64,000 nt of DNA from Cladopsammia gracilis (lineage: Eukaryota > Cnidaria > Anthozoa > Scleractinia > Dendrophylliidae), in NCBI GenBank assembly GCA_022457155.1, contig JAJGOT010000020.1, positions 1,365,501 through 1,429,500 on the forward strand, given 5' to 3'. The notes under the pieces were generated by a model. The model was not told the origin of the DNA. It did not search any database and was given only the letters and a program-made list of their open reading frames with translations. Made by a program: the position numbers and the translations under genes. Below, piece after piece: positions 34,240-45,009 of this stretch. Every line of letters begins with the position of its first letter. The first letter of the stretch is position 1.

Positions 34240-35960
34240 AACGAACACATTAAATAACATGTTACTAAAAGGTACCAATAACATGACGACAGTATATAAC
34301 ATTCAATTAAAAGACAAATATTGCAAAATTGACTTCAAAGACAGAGTATTAAATATTTCAATCCGTTATCCAGTGACACACGAGGCAATGGCGTTTTCGG
34401 AGGTTTTTCCTGCGACTGGTAGCAATCTAAAACCGTTGTTAAAACCGTTGTTGAAACCAAACGAAGTCATTTCGTCATGTTTTACGCGACAAAACTCTCC
34501 GCCCAGGAGTTTTAAAGTATTTTGGCGGCCTTAACTTGTCCTGGGATTTTCACGTCCGGCCCGCCATTGTGATAGCGGAGAGCGACCTGGAACGAGATTG
34601 ATGATGCTGTTCGATTCTCAGCATACATTAAAAATGAAATATTTATTTCACAGTGAATGATTATGGAAATAACATCTCACGGTTCTTTGAAGTCAAGTTT
34701 CACGAAAGAAAATAGTATTTTAAAGGCCTCCTTGTGCACGAAATATGACAGTCAAATGCTATACAAAAGTACCCAAACATCACGGTAAAATGATACTGTT
34801 GACACAGGTTACTAAGCATTTCTTAGAAATGAAACCCAATTCTGGGAAGTACTCGGCTTGAGGTCAAAACAAAGTAGTTTTGTTTGGGGTCACTAACAAA
34901 TACATAACAACCAACATTCGACTTTCTGTTAAAACTCGTGTATAATCAGTATTTCAAGTCATTTCGCCTGTTATTTGAACAGAGAGGAAAAAAAAAACTG
35001 GCGAAACGAAATCAAACAAAACAAGAGAGAAACGAAACTTCGCTGACTTGAAGTTAATATAAAAATCTGCCATCAATAATTGCGGTTATCAGAACTATCA
35101 AAGCTTTGGCAAACTAAGCTGGTAATTGTATAATTAAATATAATGTATCTTATAAACGGATCGTGAACAATGTTTTAAGGTTTGAAGGATTGAAGTCACA
35201 CAGACTAGATGAGCATCTGAACAAGAACTAAGGCTTGTACTCCTTACATAATGTTGCTTTTCGACCTAATCACAACTGCATTTCCGGGTTTATTAGCTGT
35301 GTTCCAACCGTGACCAGTTTCGCGCTGTCTGAATTTGTGTAACTATTATAAGCGGCTTATTGAATCTAGTAAGAATTTTCATTAACACAGCTACTGAGAC
35401 TGTTCACGCAGACTGTAACTAACTCAGATTGTACAATCGTACCAGCCATTTCTCTTACACTAAGACACGCAATGGAGGTATGGAAGATGCAGAGGCCGAA
35501 GATGCGTTTCATTTGGTAATTAAAATTGGTGATTGTGCTTCCTTATGGTCTCCTGATTGCAGTGTTGCAGTGCATGCCGTTGCATAATAATGTGCAAAGG
35601 AACAGCACTGAAAACAGAGCCATTTATAAAGCCGACAAAGTTTGTCATAATGTTGCATGTTGTATAACCGGACACCGGAATCCAGAGCCATAGCCAGACG
35701 AAACTGAATTCTTACCGAGGCATATAGCCCTTAAAGGAGAGATCCGATGCTTGTACTAGTATTTAGTAGAATCACCAAAAATATATATTTACCGAGGCCA
35801 GTGCCTCGGTTAGCCTATGCCGGAATCGGGCCAGAATCCGTTACATGATCTATAGTTTAATTGCCGGAGCAAAAACAAAACTTTTTTTGCTTGTACCCCA
35901 CCTGTACGAGGTCTTCCTCCCGGGCGGGTAACTCAATAAGAAAACGTGAAATATCACTTA
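34240..35960. other. Upstream intron or 5' region of the minus-strand gene
   Basis: I see no coding exon here. A strong minus-strand donor-like site lies at 35710-35716 (reverse complement cctcg|gtaagaattc) and could be an alternative first-exon splice. The sequence is otherwise AT-rich. Confidence 0.35.
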
Positions 35961-35961
35961 C

Positions 35962-36101
35962 CGTTACTATCCGGACTCCAAAGATTGCAAATGGATCGAA
36001 GATTTCGAGATTAATGGCAGAGCGGAAGATTCGAGAAAATAACGTAACGCGATCAGTGGGGGTTACTCATAATAAGAATCGTGAAAGAGCTGGTGACGTC
36101 A
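35962..36101 (-). promoter_or_regulatory. Candidate first untranslated exon and promoter of the glycosyltransferase gene
   Basis: On the minus strand a consensus donor (agtaacg|gtaagtgat) ends an otherwise unassigned segment. About 130 bp upstream is a perfect CRE-like palindrome TGACGTCA (36094-36101) in a GC-richer patch. Splicing from here to the acceptor at 34226 (ttcttatttcag), just before the start codon, would give a short 5' untranslated exon. This is inferred from signals only. Confidence 0.35.
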
Positions 36102-36367
36102 CGATTCAGTCACAAAACAGGAAGTCAGCCTGACTGAAGAGGAACCACCTCAGTTTTCAAAGCTTTTTTTTCGGAAATCTCGTGCAAACACAGACTATTC
36201 TACAGTCTTAAATCAGTAGTACTATTGGGGTTATAACCTGCAGTTTATGCAAGAGAAAACGAGGTCAGGTTTATGTTACTAAAAATGTGGTTGTTGTTCA
36301 TCGTGGTGTGTAAGATAGGTAAACGCTTTTTTCGTTTGTCTCACGATGGAGTCACTTTAAGATGTTG

Positions 36368-36413
36368 ATCGCGACGTTTCGACTGCTATTACTGCTAGTC
36401 TTCATCAGGCGAT
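36368..36413 (-). ncRNA. Hammerhead ribozyme motif in a Penelope terminal repeat
   Basis: Read on the minus strand from 36413: stem I ATCGC, the invariant CTGATGA (36408-36402), stem II GACT with a 12-nt loop and AGTC, the invariant GAAA (36380-36377), CGTC with the predicted cleavage 3' of the C at 36373, then stem I GCGAT. Stem I (5 bp) and stem II (4 bp) pair perfectly. Stem III is reduced to the palindrome ACGT, as in the minimal type I hammerheads described for Penelope elements, which work better as dimers. Confidence 0.8.
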
Positions 36414-36448
36414 GAGGTCGATTGGTTACGTGTCGCTTATGTAGCACG

Positions 36449-37350
36449 TTAGCTTGTTGCTATTGGTGCATTTCGATCCTGATTATTATTCCGAAAAGAT
36501 GTTGTTCCCTCTCCGGTCCGATTTGATATCGGTCGGCTGTTATGCTTCTTGATTGTAGGCATCCACGCTTCGGGAATTTCAATTCCACTATCTCTGTTGA
36601 TGTTATTAGGATGAAGTCTTATGTGGATGGCCTCTTTAACTCTACGGGTGTACCAGTGTGGGTCACGGTCAATAAACTTAACCTCGTCCCAAATAGGAAA
36701 ATGCCCGGTCTTGTTAGCGTGTTCTGAAACCGCGGAGGTGTTAATTTGAGTACGAGCAAGCCGTATGTCTCTATCGTGTTCTTTTATCCTTTCATGCATA
36801 GACCTCCCTGTTTCTCCGATATACACTTTGCCGCATTCGCAAGGAATCTTGTAGACAACACCGTCCTGTTTATTAGAGTCGAGGACGTCCTTAGGTCGTA
36901 CTAAGTGTGACCTGAGAGTTGTGTCAGATTTGAAAACAGTGCGTACGCCTTGTTGCTGTAGGCAGCGGCGAAGAACCTCTGATACACCTTTGATATAGGG
37001 CAATACTGCAGTAGATTTAAAATCCTGCGTGGATTCCTTCTTTGTTGTTGGTCCTTTCGTTTTTGTGATTTTTTGTACAAACGAGGAAGGATATCCGTTA
37101 GAAACAAGAACCGACGACAAATGTTTCTTTTCGTTGGAGATAACTGATGGTCTAGTAATGAGGTGTTTGGCTCGTCATACAGACATTTCACGATACCACG
37201 CTTAACTGACTGCGGATGGTGTGAATCATAGGCCAGGTATTGATCAGTATGAGTAGGTTTCCTATATACACTGGTAGTGAGAAGGCCGTTTGAGTCCCTT
37301 GTAACTGACGTGTCTAGGAAAGGGATAGTGTTGTCTTTCTCTGTTTCCAT
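36449..37350 (-). pseudogene. Penelope-type polyprotein fragment: end of reverse transcriptase plus GIY-YIG nuclease
   Basis: The minus-strand frame from 37350 starts METEKDNTIPFLDTSVTR and covers VYRKPTHTDQYLAYDSHHP, the region that follows the catalytic reverse-transcriptase motifs. Around 37100 the frame shifts and resumes in the reading that ends at 36449. That part contains the linker, then CECGKVYIGETGRSMHERI, a GIY-YIG homing-type nuclease core with its catalytic Arg. The product is truncated before YxDD and frameshifted, so it is not functional. A nuclease-bearing Penelope family thus coexists with the nuclease-lacking remnant at 14608-17174. Confidence 0.8.
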
Positions 37351-37880
37351 GGTAAAACGAATAAATCAGTCGAAACGTCGCGATCAACATCTTAAAGTGA
37401 CTCCATCGAGGTCAGGTTTGTTTGCTTTATCGTTATTTTAAATTAACATAGTGAAATCTTCCACTTTTCCATTTTTTATCACCTAGGTTCCTCTTGCTTG
37501 GATACCGTATGTACAAGTGATTTAGGCTTGTTACAGGCACCCAATAAATAATCAGGAATACTATTAACACTAATAATCTGTATCAGCTGTTGTTGTTTTT
37601 TTTTTTTTGCTGGAACGTGAATTGGCGCTGTCGCGTCAGTTCTCGATCGATCGATCGCGGCAGTAGGTTTTCGCGCGCAGAGTGGAAAGCAAGAAAAATC
37701 CACCCGACCGGTGGGCTGCGTACGGTCCTTCTTTTCTCTTAGAGACAGACGAGCGAGATCAGTATAAAACATATCAATGCGCGCGAAACGGAAAGGTTAG
37801 TGGACATAGAACTTTCCTTTGCCGAGTTCCCTCACCGCCGACAGCTACGCCATGCTGATACTTTCTAACAAGAACGAAAC

Positions 37881-37904
37881 ATGTCCATGGCTACCACTCC
37901 TCAG
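37881..37904 (+). CDS. Tentative start exon (MSMATTPQ)
   Basis: Eight codons from ATG end at CAG|gtaatt, in phase 0, downstream of a GC-rich stretch (37620-37870) that could be a promoter. The phase is compatible with the long exon at 49305. The segment is very short and has no similarity to support it, so it may be chance. Confidence 0.2.
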
Positions 37905-38109
37905 GTAATTAATTTGGCACTGACAGTACGGAAGTGACTGGCTGTACCGTGGGTTTGTGTAGTCCCTTGCAGAAGGTATGTTTATTTTATTTTATTATTT
38001 ATTTTTATTTTATTAATAGTTTAGCAATACCGGAAATTAAAAAAATACATGTATTGAATGAAAACCCTGAACAGGAACTACCTCTCTTAATATAGGGCTA
38101 CCTATAATA

Positions 38110-38713
38110 CAGTCGAACCTCTCCTTACGGACACCTCTCTAATGCGGACACCTCTCCATTACGGACAGTTTCCTATATCGCGACAAAAATCTCACAAATT
38201 TTCTTAAAAAAAGCCCTTTATAATGCGGACCCTCTCTAATACGAACAACGGACACTAAATCTTGGCCTAAGAAAGCAAATTCATATAAATTTAACCTCTT
38301 CAGTTACGGACACTCCGGTGTTCATGGCGATGATAGTTCGTGTATGTAATACAGTTCCCTGTTTGGAGTTACAAAGAAAGTTTTGAAAGACGTTTTCAAA
38401 ATTGTACTTAATGTACTTTTTTTAAAAGCAGCATTGTGTTGTAGTTCGTTTCGTTTCAAAACAGTGATTCGTATACAGTATAGCTGAGATGTGCATATAG
38501 TACGCTACTGATAGATAGTGTCTCAATGCTGTATATTAATCAATTTTATAGATGCAGTTAAAAGACGAGTGTGTGCCTGTTTTTAGTTACTGTCAGTAGA
38601 GTGTTAAAGGTGACGTCATCGTGGTGACCTCTATAATATATACGGACACCTCTCTAATACGGACACTTTGCTCTGTCCCTTCGGTGTCCGTGTTAGAGAG
38701 GTCCAACTGTATA
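38110..38713. repeat. Pogo-like MITE, about 600 bp
   Basis: The ends 'tacagtcgaacctctcctta' and 'gagaggtccaactgta' are complementary with TA borders, next to tandem words 'acggacacctctctaat'. This is the style of Tigger/pogo-derived non-autonomous elements. There is no transposase inside. Confidence 0.65.
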
Positions 38714-39550
38714 AGTTAATTAATAAATATAATCAATAGATAAAATTTACAATCTTCGAAATTTTAAATAATTATGCACATACTGTCAGTAAAATTAAAA
38801 TTTTACCTAGACCAACATTAAAAACCTAATACTGATTTTAGCTCATAGCTTAAGCAAGCTGCAGCGGCATCCTTTACAAAAGAGATTTTAAACTATTCCT
38901 AAATTCAGTAAGAGATTCAGTTTTTCTAATCATACCGCGTATTTGTGCATTGTACCCTTCAATGTAGAAGGTATGTACTGGTCATAAGGCAGGTCAGTTA
39001 GACTGCAAAACAGTCGTATTTTTTGCGTTGGTCATACATGTACGAATGTGCGCGGTCTTTGAACGAAAGGTCTGCAAATAAAAACCCGACTTTTTTGCGG
39101 TCTCGACTAGTTTGTATAGAGTGTCCTTGTAGAAGGGACTGGTCATACCGTAAATTTGTGTAGTGCGTCCCTTGCAGTTTATAGTTTCCTTTAAATTGTC
39201 TGTGTAACGGTTGTACTTTAATCAAGATGCTGCAGAACGTGAAACAAACATGTTGACAGTACCGAGAACCAAAGTAACAAAACCGAGCCGCATAAATTTA
39301 TGGACAGCTTAATATATACACACATGCCACGCAAGGCATTTGCACGAGCTAACGCGCAATCACTAGTTATAATTATAACATAGCTAGAATTTTCAAGTAA
39401 TCAAATTTAATAGCGCGAGCGTGCTTCATATTCTTATTGAGTACGCTAATGACGTCAGCAAACTAACACCTCGAGAAACACCGCGTTGATAATGTTATAA
39501 AACAATAAGTTCATGCTGCAGCTGTGCGTATGTCGAGATATTGAGCACTT

Positions 39551-39641
39551 GGGAAGTTTGGAGAGCACTCAAGAGGCTAGAGTTGCACTCGGCTGCGCCT
39601 CGTGCAACTCTTACGCCTCTTTCGTGCTCTCCAAACTTCCC
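39551..39641. repeat. Hairpin element
   Basis: The left arm gggaagtttggagagcactc pairs with 'gtgctctccaaacttccc'. An inner stem 'gagttgcactcgg' / 'cctcgtgcaactc' closes around a 5-nt loop. It lies upstream of the candidate start exon at 40204. Confidence 0.7.
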
Positions 39642-40203
39642 GCTAAGCAAATGGCAAGTTTAATATATAAAACACAGAACTTGCCAGAGCAAAAATCCCA
39701 CAGGAATAAGCGGCGAACACAATATCAAACGGTCCTATCCATCCATGAACGCCTTGAATTGTCTTGGAAGTGTGCAGCTGTACGCAGTAGTTCTTTATCT
39801 TGCTTCTCGAGTACACAAACAGAGAGATTTTACGGTATATATTTCATGGCCGAAAGCCATATAGTCGTCGATATAGACTTAAATATGCGTGCATAAATTT
39901 GCATGCGCTAATGTGACACGAAAAAAAAAACAAGAAAAGTCAACGCCGGATTTACAACTCGTGTGCTTCGCCACAAGTAATAACCGTCGGCACAGTCTGC
40001 TTCGTAAAAACTGGACGCACCCCACCCGAGTCGCTCTTGCACGAGGTGCATCCTGGGATCGCTGACGAGAATGTGCTTGGTGAGCACTTTTATGGCAAAA
40101 TTAAGGAAGAAAATCGTTTCAATATAAGTTAGAATTACGGAGAAAGACTACTATAACTGAAGGTTCGCTAATAAACGGTTTTTTCAAGAACCGAGTTTTG
40201 CTG

Positions 40204-40263
40204 ATGTCGGATTTGGAAGAAGAGGAGGAACCGCGGCGACAGTGGCTACAGCAGCTGTATCAG
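40204..40263 (+). CDS. Candidate start exon of a plus-strand gene (20 codons)
   Basis: ATG opens MSDLEEEEEPRRQWLQQLYQ and ends at CAG|gtatta, in phase 0. The peptide is acidic, then basic and Gln/Leu-rich. It matches no family I know. A splice in phase 0 to the acceptor at 49304 would keep the frame and give the glycosyltransferase-like copy B an N-terminus, much as MSKELE does for the minus-strand gene. The intron would be 9 kb and would contain a 6-kb transposon nest. This is inference from phase, position and codon pattern. Confidence 0.4.
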
Positions 40264-40550
40264 GTATTAAAGCTATTTAAACTTGTAATAGTTGGTCATT
40301 CTGCTGTGATCTGATAGATATTTATCTTGTAGTTAACTTAATACCTGATACGTTTTTGTATTACCTTAACTGAGGTTCATACTGCTAACAGTCTGTTACT
40401 AAATAGTCACGATGGGAATGCAACAGCATGCATGAGAAATAGACAATGTTCGATCTTCCGATTGCTCGAACTATGGGGACTTGGTGAGCTCTCCCCCCCC
40501 CCCCCCCCTCCCCCCCACCTTTTCCCTTGTTTTAACCTTATAAAAAGGAA

Positions 40551-40708
40551 CTGAAAGGGGCTCTTACTTCGTGTAGAGGACAGAAATGACGTAAAACAAA
40601 AGGAAACAATGCTTCATCAAAATTCTTTTACCCAAAAACAATGACCGAAAACAATGTTCCCTATTGTTTTACGTCATCTGTGCGGTACACGAAGTAAGAC
40701 CCCTGAAA
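40551..40708. repeat. Hairpin MITE
   Basis: The left arm 'ctgaaaggggctcttacttc' pairs with 'gaagtaagacccctgaaag'. Inner arms 'atgacgtaaaacaa' / 'ttgttttacgtcat' also pair. A C run (40492-40516) lies just upstream. Confidence 0.65.
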
Positions 40709-42234
40709 GGTTTTAAAATTCATTAGTTTAGTGCTTAAACAGTACAGCAGAACGTCCTTAATTCAGACACCAAAGGGGCAGACCTCAGACCTTGGTGTGC
40801 GGCATCCAGAGGTGTCCCAATTTAATACAGAGGTAGGGATTGTATGAATTGTGGCATCTTCACCAAGAGAACTGTCCGTAATCGAGATGTGTCTGTATTA
40901 TGGTGATGACCAATGACCACTTGCCAAGAATCATCTAATCGATGGAGAGCAAGTACAGTGCAGCTCAGAAATATGCAACCACAAAAACGCGCTTCAAATG
41001 CATTGGTTAGAAATGCGTTAACGCGAGTGCATTAATTTTACGCGCTTCAAAAGCGCGCTTGTAGCAGAGCTCATTAGTATGTATGAGCTAGCTCATTGTT
41101 GTCTGTTATTGTTGCCTTTAATGGCCTAAACAATGTCCACATAATTATTATACAGTTGTTTTAATCCCGCTTTTTAGACGGTGGATGTGACATCGGACGC
41201 ATCGCTTAAGTTTTATCTCACTCGCTGCCAAATAGACAACATAATCGCTGAACCTTCTATGAAAGAGTATTTCATTTCAAGAACTTTTCTGAACAAGAGA
41301 TGTGCGAATTTCAAAGCTTTTTCTCGCGAACTGTGCAAGTTCCCTTGAAGTTTACGGATAGAAACAATAGAGGCGATATGATATGTCGCTAGAAATCTTT
41401 CAAGTTTCACTCGCCAAAAAATAATGTTAAAATAGTTGGCGCATCGAAATAAATGCTATTATGAGTTGGAGCTTCATTGAAAGACCATTATGCCGTTTTA
41501 AGCACTTTCTTAGACCTTGTAGAACCAGAGATATGTGTATATGTATGTTTAAAAAAAAGAAATCATTGACATGACCACGAGCAGCGAGATCAAGTTACTT
41601 TTGCTCCGCTTGTCACGTCTCTGAAATCTTTAAAGTTTCGTTTAACAAAAAGGATCTTAAAATAGTTGGCGCTTCGAATTAAATGCCATCACGAGTTGGA
41701 CCTTCATCGAAAGAACATATTGCTGCTTTAACCACCTTCTTGCACCTTGTAGAACCAGAGATATCTTCATTTGACATGGCGAAAATATAAATCCCGCCAC
41801 TCATGGTCACGTGTCAATATTTACATTTTGTGAGCGGTTAGCTCAGAACAGTGCACCAAATTTCACGAAAGAAATGTGTATTAAAGATTTTCTTTCGCTT
41901 TTCAAGTCAATTATTTGAAAGAAAGCAACTTTTTCAGCGAATGGAGCGAGTTCCTGTTTTGCTGCGATGAAAGCTTTTTCACCAGTCCGTGATAATGTGC
42001 ATGTGCATTTGGTCCCGGGATTTGGCACCAGTTAGCGGCGAACCATTTGACTTTTGAGGTGGGGTTGGAAGATTTCTCCTTGGAAAGAATTTTTTTTCCC
42101 ACTGACCAACTAGGCGGATATTTTTTTCAGTCGAAAAGCAGTGCATGATATTTTTTTGGAGATTTTCCATTGCAGGATTTTTTTTTTTCAATCCAGTGAA
42201 AGAAAGTGGCACTCACAGAGGCGCGACATTTAAA

Positions 42235-44770
42235 ATCAAATAAAATGCAAAACTAAAATGCAAATAAAATTAATATCAAATGCAAATGCAATGAAATGTA
42301 AAACAAAAAGCAAACTGAAATCAAAGTCAAACTCGATTCAGATTAAAATTAAATGCATTTTTAAAAGAGAATGCAAAACAAAAAAAATCAATTTCAAACG
42401 AAATTCAAAACGCAAGTGAAAGTGAATTTTCCCGTGGCCGAGCGCTGCCACTACCATCATGCTCTGCACGCTTAACACCGTCTGTCTGAGAAAACCAGGC
42501 AGAGGTCACGGATCGGGGTCGGCCGATTCCTTCCATATTTTTCCCAGTTTAAAACATTCGATCAATTTGATGTTCAAAGGCAGCATGCTTAGTTTTTAAA
42601 AGCTTTTAGTTTCCGAGATCGGACCACCCCTAAAACTGTTATTGGCATCAGAGCTACGAAAATTAAATATGCAGGTACACAAAGGCCCTGTTTACATGGA
42701 AAGAGGATGATCCTAGTGCTAGGATGATCCCAGAAGGTTCATTTGGTTTACATGCAAAAATGCGGCACTAGCATGATCCTAGCGCTAGCATCATCCTACC
42801 TCTCAGATAGGATGATCCTAGCGCTAGGATCATCCTATTCGCAAGTAAACTGAAAGCAGAAAACATGTCACGCTCAGATGATCCTAGTGCTAGGATGATC
42901 CTAGCACTAGGATCATCCTCTTTCCATGTAAATACATGTAGGGCCAAAGTCGTATTTTGCATATGCATGCTTATTCAACCGCATTTTTACAGTTCTAGTT
43001 TTCTCCGTAAGGCGGTGGTTATTTTGCGAGCCAAAGAGTTCCATAGATTAATCAACATCCCGTCGTTCTATATCGCTAAACAAAACTTTGGGACCTATAA
43101 ATCTGAAGCGATTTGTGAATGTATTTCAGCAAGATTTTCAACAAAATTACCGAACAGTTTGTCACGACGTCACACTTCGATGTTACGGACACTTAGTCGC
43201 CTTATTTCAAACTTATGATGGGGTTGAATGTTGTAAATAATAATAATAATAAAAAAAACTTTTTTTAATACATATTTCAACTGATTTTCTGAAGCGTTGG
43301 AAAAAAATTATCGGTAACAAGGTACTTCAATAATACTGTTATTTACTTTTCACAAATTTGCTTCAATCAAATTACCGTGTGGGCTCGGGTTTCATTTTAC
43401 AAAGATGTTTCGGTTCCCCAGCTAGTGTAATGAGGGTCCCTTTATATATACCTTTTGCGTGAACCGTGAATAGGGCTATTTTTTTATGGATACTCTACGT
43501 TTCAGAAACTCTAGTGATTCAGATGTTTGCAAGCCTTGCTGGACTTTTTTATCGATTCAAAGATTCTTTAAAAAAAATAAATAAATAAATAAAATAGCCC
43601 CATTCACGGTTCACGCAAAAGGTATATATAAAGGGACCCTCATTACACCAGCCGGGGAAACAAAACATCTTTGTTAAATGAAACCCGAGCCCACATGGTA
43701 ATTCGACAGAAGCAAATAACAGTATTATTGAAGTACCTTGTTACCGATAATTTATTTCCAACGCTTTAGAAATGACTTTGTACCTGCATATTTAATTTTC
43801 GTATCTTGAACTGAGCATGATTTTATCAAGGCTCTGATGGCTTAGATGATGGCTTTGATGGCTTCACAGTTTTGGGGGTGGTCAGATCTTGGAAACTAAA
43901 AGCTTTCAAAAACTAAGCATGCTGCCTTTGAACATCACTGATCGAATGTTTTAAACTGGAAAAAAAAAAGGAAGGAATCGGCCGACTCCGATCCATGACC
44001 TCTGCCTGGTTTTCTCAGACAGACGCTGTTAAGCGCGCTGAGCATGATGGTAGTGGCAGTGCTCGGCCACGGCAAAATTCACTTTTTTCGTTTGAAATTG
44101 ATTTTTTTTGTTTTGCATTCTCTTTTAAAAATGCATTTAAATGTGGCTAAATGTAATTTAGGCAAAGTTAACCTCGAAGCAATTGTGGTCAGCAGTTTTT
44201 CCAGCTATACTGGGGGTGGCCCATCGCTGCTAGCAGGGGCACCTCGTGACTCGTATACGCAGTTGCTTGCTCGCAGTTCTTCGCAACGTGTTGTCGCAAT
44301 AGCCTGCTGTTTGCGTACCTTTTCGTGCTGTGGTTTGTTCCCATCCCTCCCTCCCTTGCGAGGTAAGGGTTAGGTAAGTATTGGTTGGTAAGTATTCCAC
44401 TGATTTGTTCAGTGTGACGGTGCCTGGTGGGGGCCACTCGCAGGGTTGCCATGGATACCTCCTTTTCATGCTAGAGCATTGCCCGGCTCCACCAACTTTG
44501 TAGGCACCAGCTCCCAAGCTCATCTATTGGTGATGAGTTTAATTTTATATAATAATCTGAATCGAGTTTGACTTTGATTTCAGTTTGCTTTTTGTTTTAC
44601 ATTTCATTGCATTTGCATTTGATATTAATTTTATTTGCATTTTAGTTTTGCATTTTAGTTGATTTTAACCTGAATCGAGTTTGACTTTGATTTCAGTTTA
44701 ATTGCTTTTTGTTTTACATTTCATTTTATTTGCATTTGTTTTTAATTTCATTTGCATTTTATTTGCTTAA
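42235..44770. mobile_element. Fold-back element, interrupted
   Basis: The outer arms carry repeats of 'aaatgcaaataaaattaata' (left, 42236-42350) and the complement (right, 44545-44770, partly duplicated). The middle arms pair 'gagaaaaccaggcagaggtc' (42488) with its complement near 44000. The inner arms pair at 43310-43460 against 43595-43765. The left arm is split at about 42683-43260 by a MITE and other sequence, and the right arm at about 44140-44540. No coding region can be assigned. Confidence 0.65.
42683..42955. repeat. MITE with GGCCCTGTTTACATG ends
   Basis: The left end 'ggccctgtttacatggaaag' matches the complement of 'ctttccatgtaaat...agggcc' at the right. The interior is built from repeats of 'gatgatcctagcgctagg', each a near palindrome. 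It interrupts the left arm of the 42235 fold-back, so it is the younger element. Confidence 0.7.
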
Positions 44771-45009
44771 AAAAAGAAAAAAATGCCCAGAAAACCCAGT
44801 GGCAGTCCTCGGCCACCATACAGAAGCGAAAAAATGCAAATCAACAGGAAGCAGCAAAAAGGCCAATGTTGAATTCATCAAGTTTTGTAACAAATAACAA
44901 AGCTCAGTGGTTGTCACATTTCCGACAGCATTCCAGGGCTACTTTGGCACCAGAGACGGAGGAAAACGCATCATTGTGTCATCATAAAATGTTGAAAAGC
45001 AGACTGTCC

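Larger units (their letters stand above)
36344..37408 (-). mobile_element. 5'-truncated Penelope-like element with inverted termini
   Basis: A segment near 36350-36381 (atggagtcactttaagatgt onward) recurs inverted at 37371-37408, giving inverted ends of about 38 bp. Between them lie the C-terminal reverse-transcriptase and GIY-YIG coding remnants, reading on the minus strand. The 3' side carries a complete hammerhead motif, while the other end keeps only its distal half. Confidence 0.8.

Noticed and set aside
42865..43218. 117-codon plus-strand frame ending in SLSRRHTSMLRTLSRLISNL
   Set aside because: The C-terminal style vaguely recalls the end of a LINE polyprotein and an (ATA)n tail follows, but the frame starts inside a MITE and the match is too weak to annotate.
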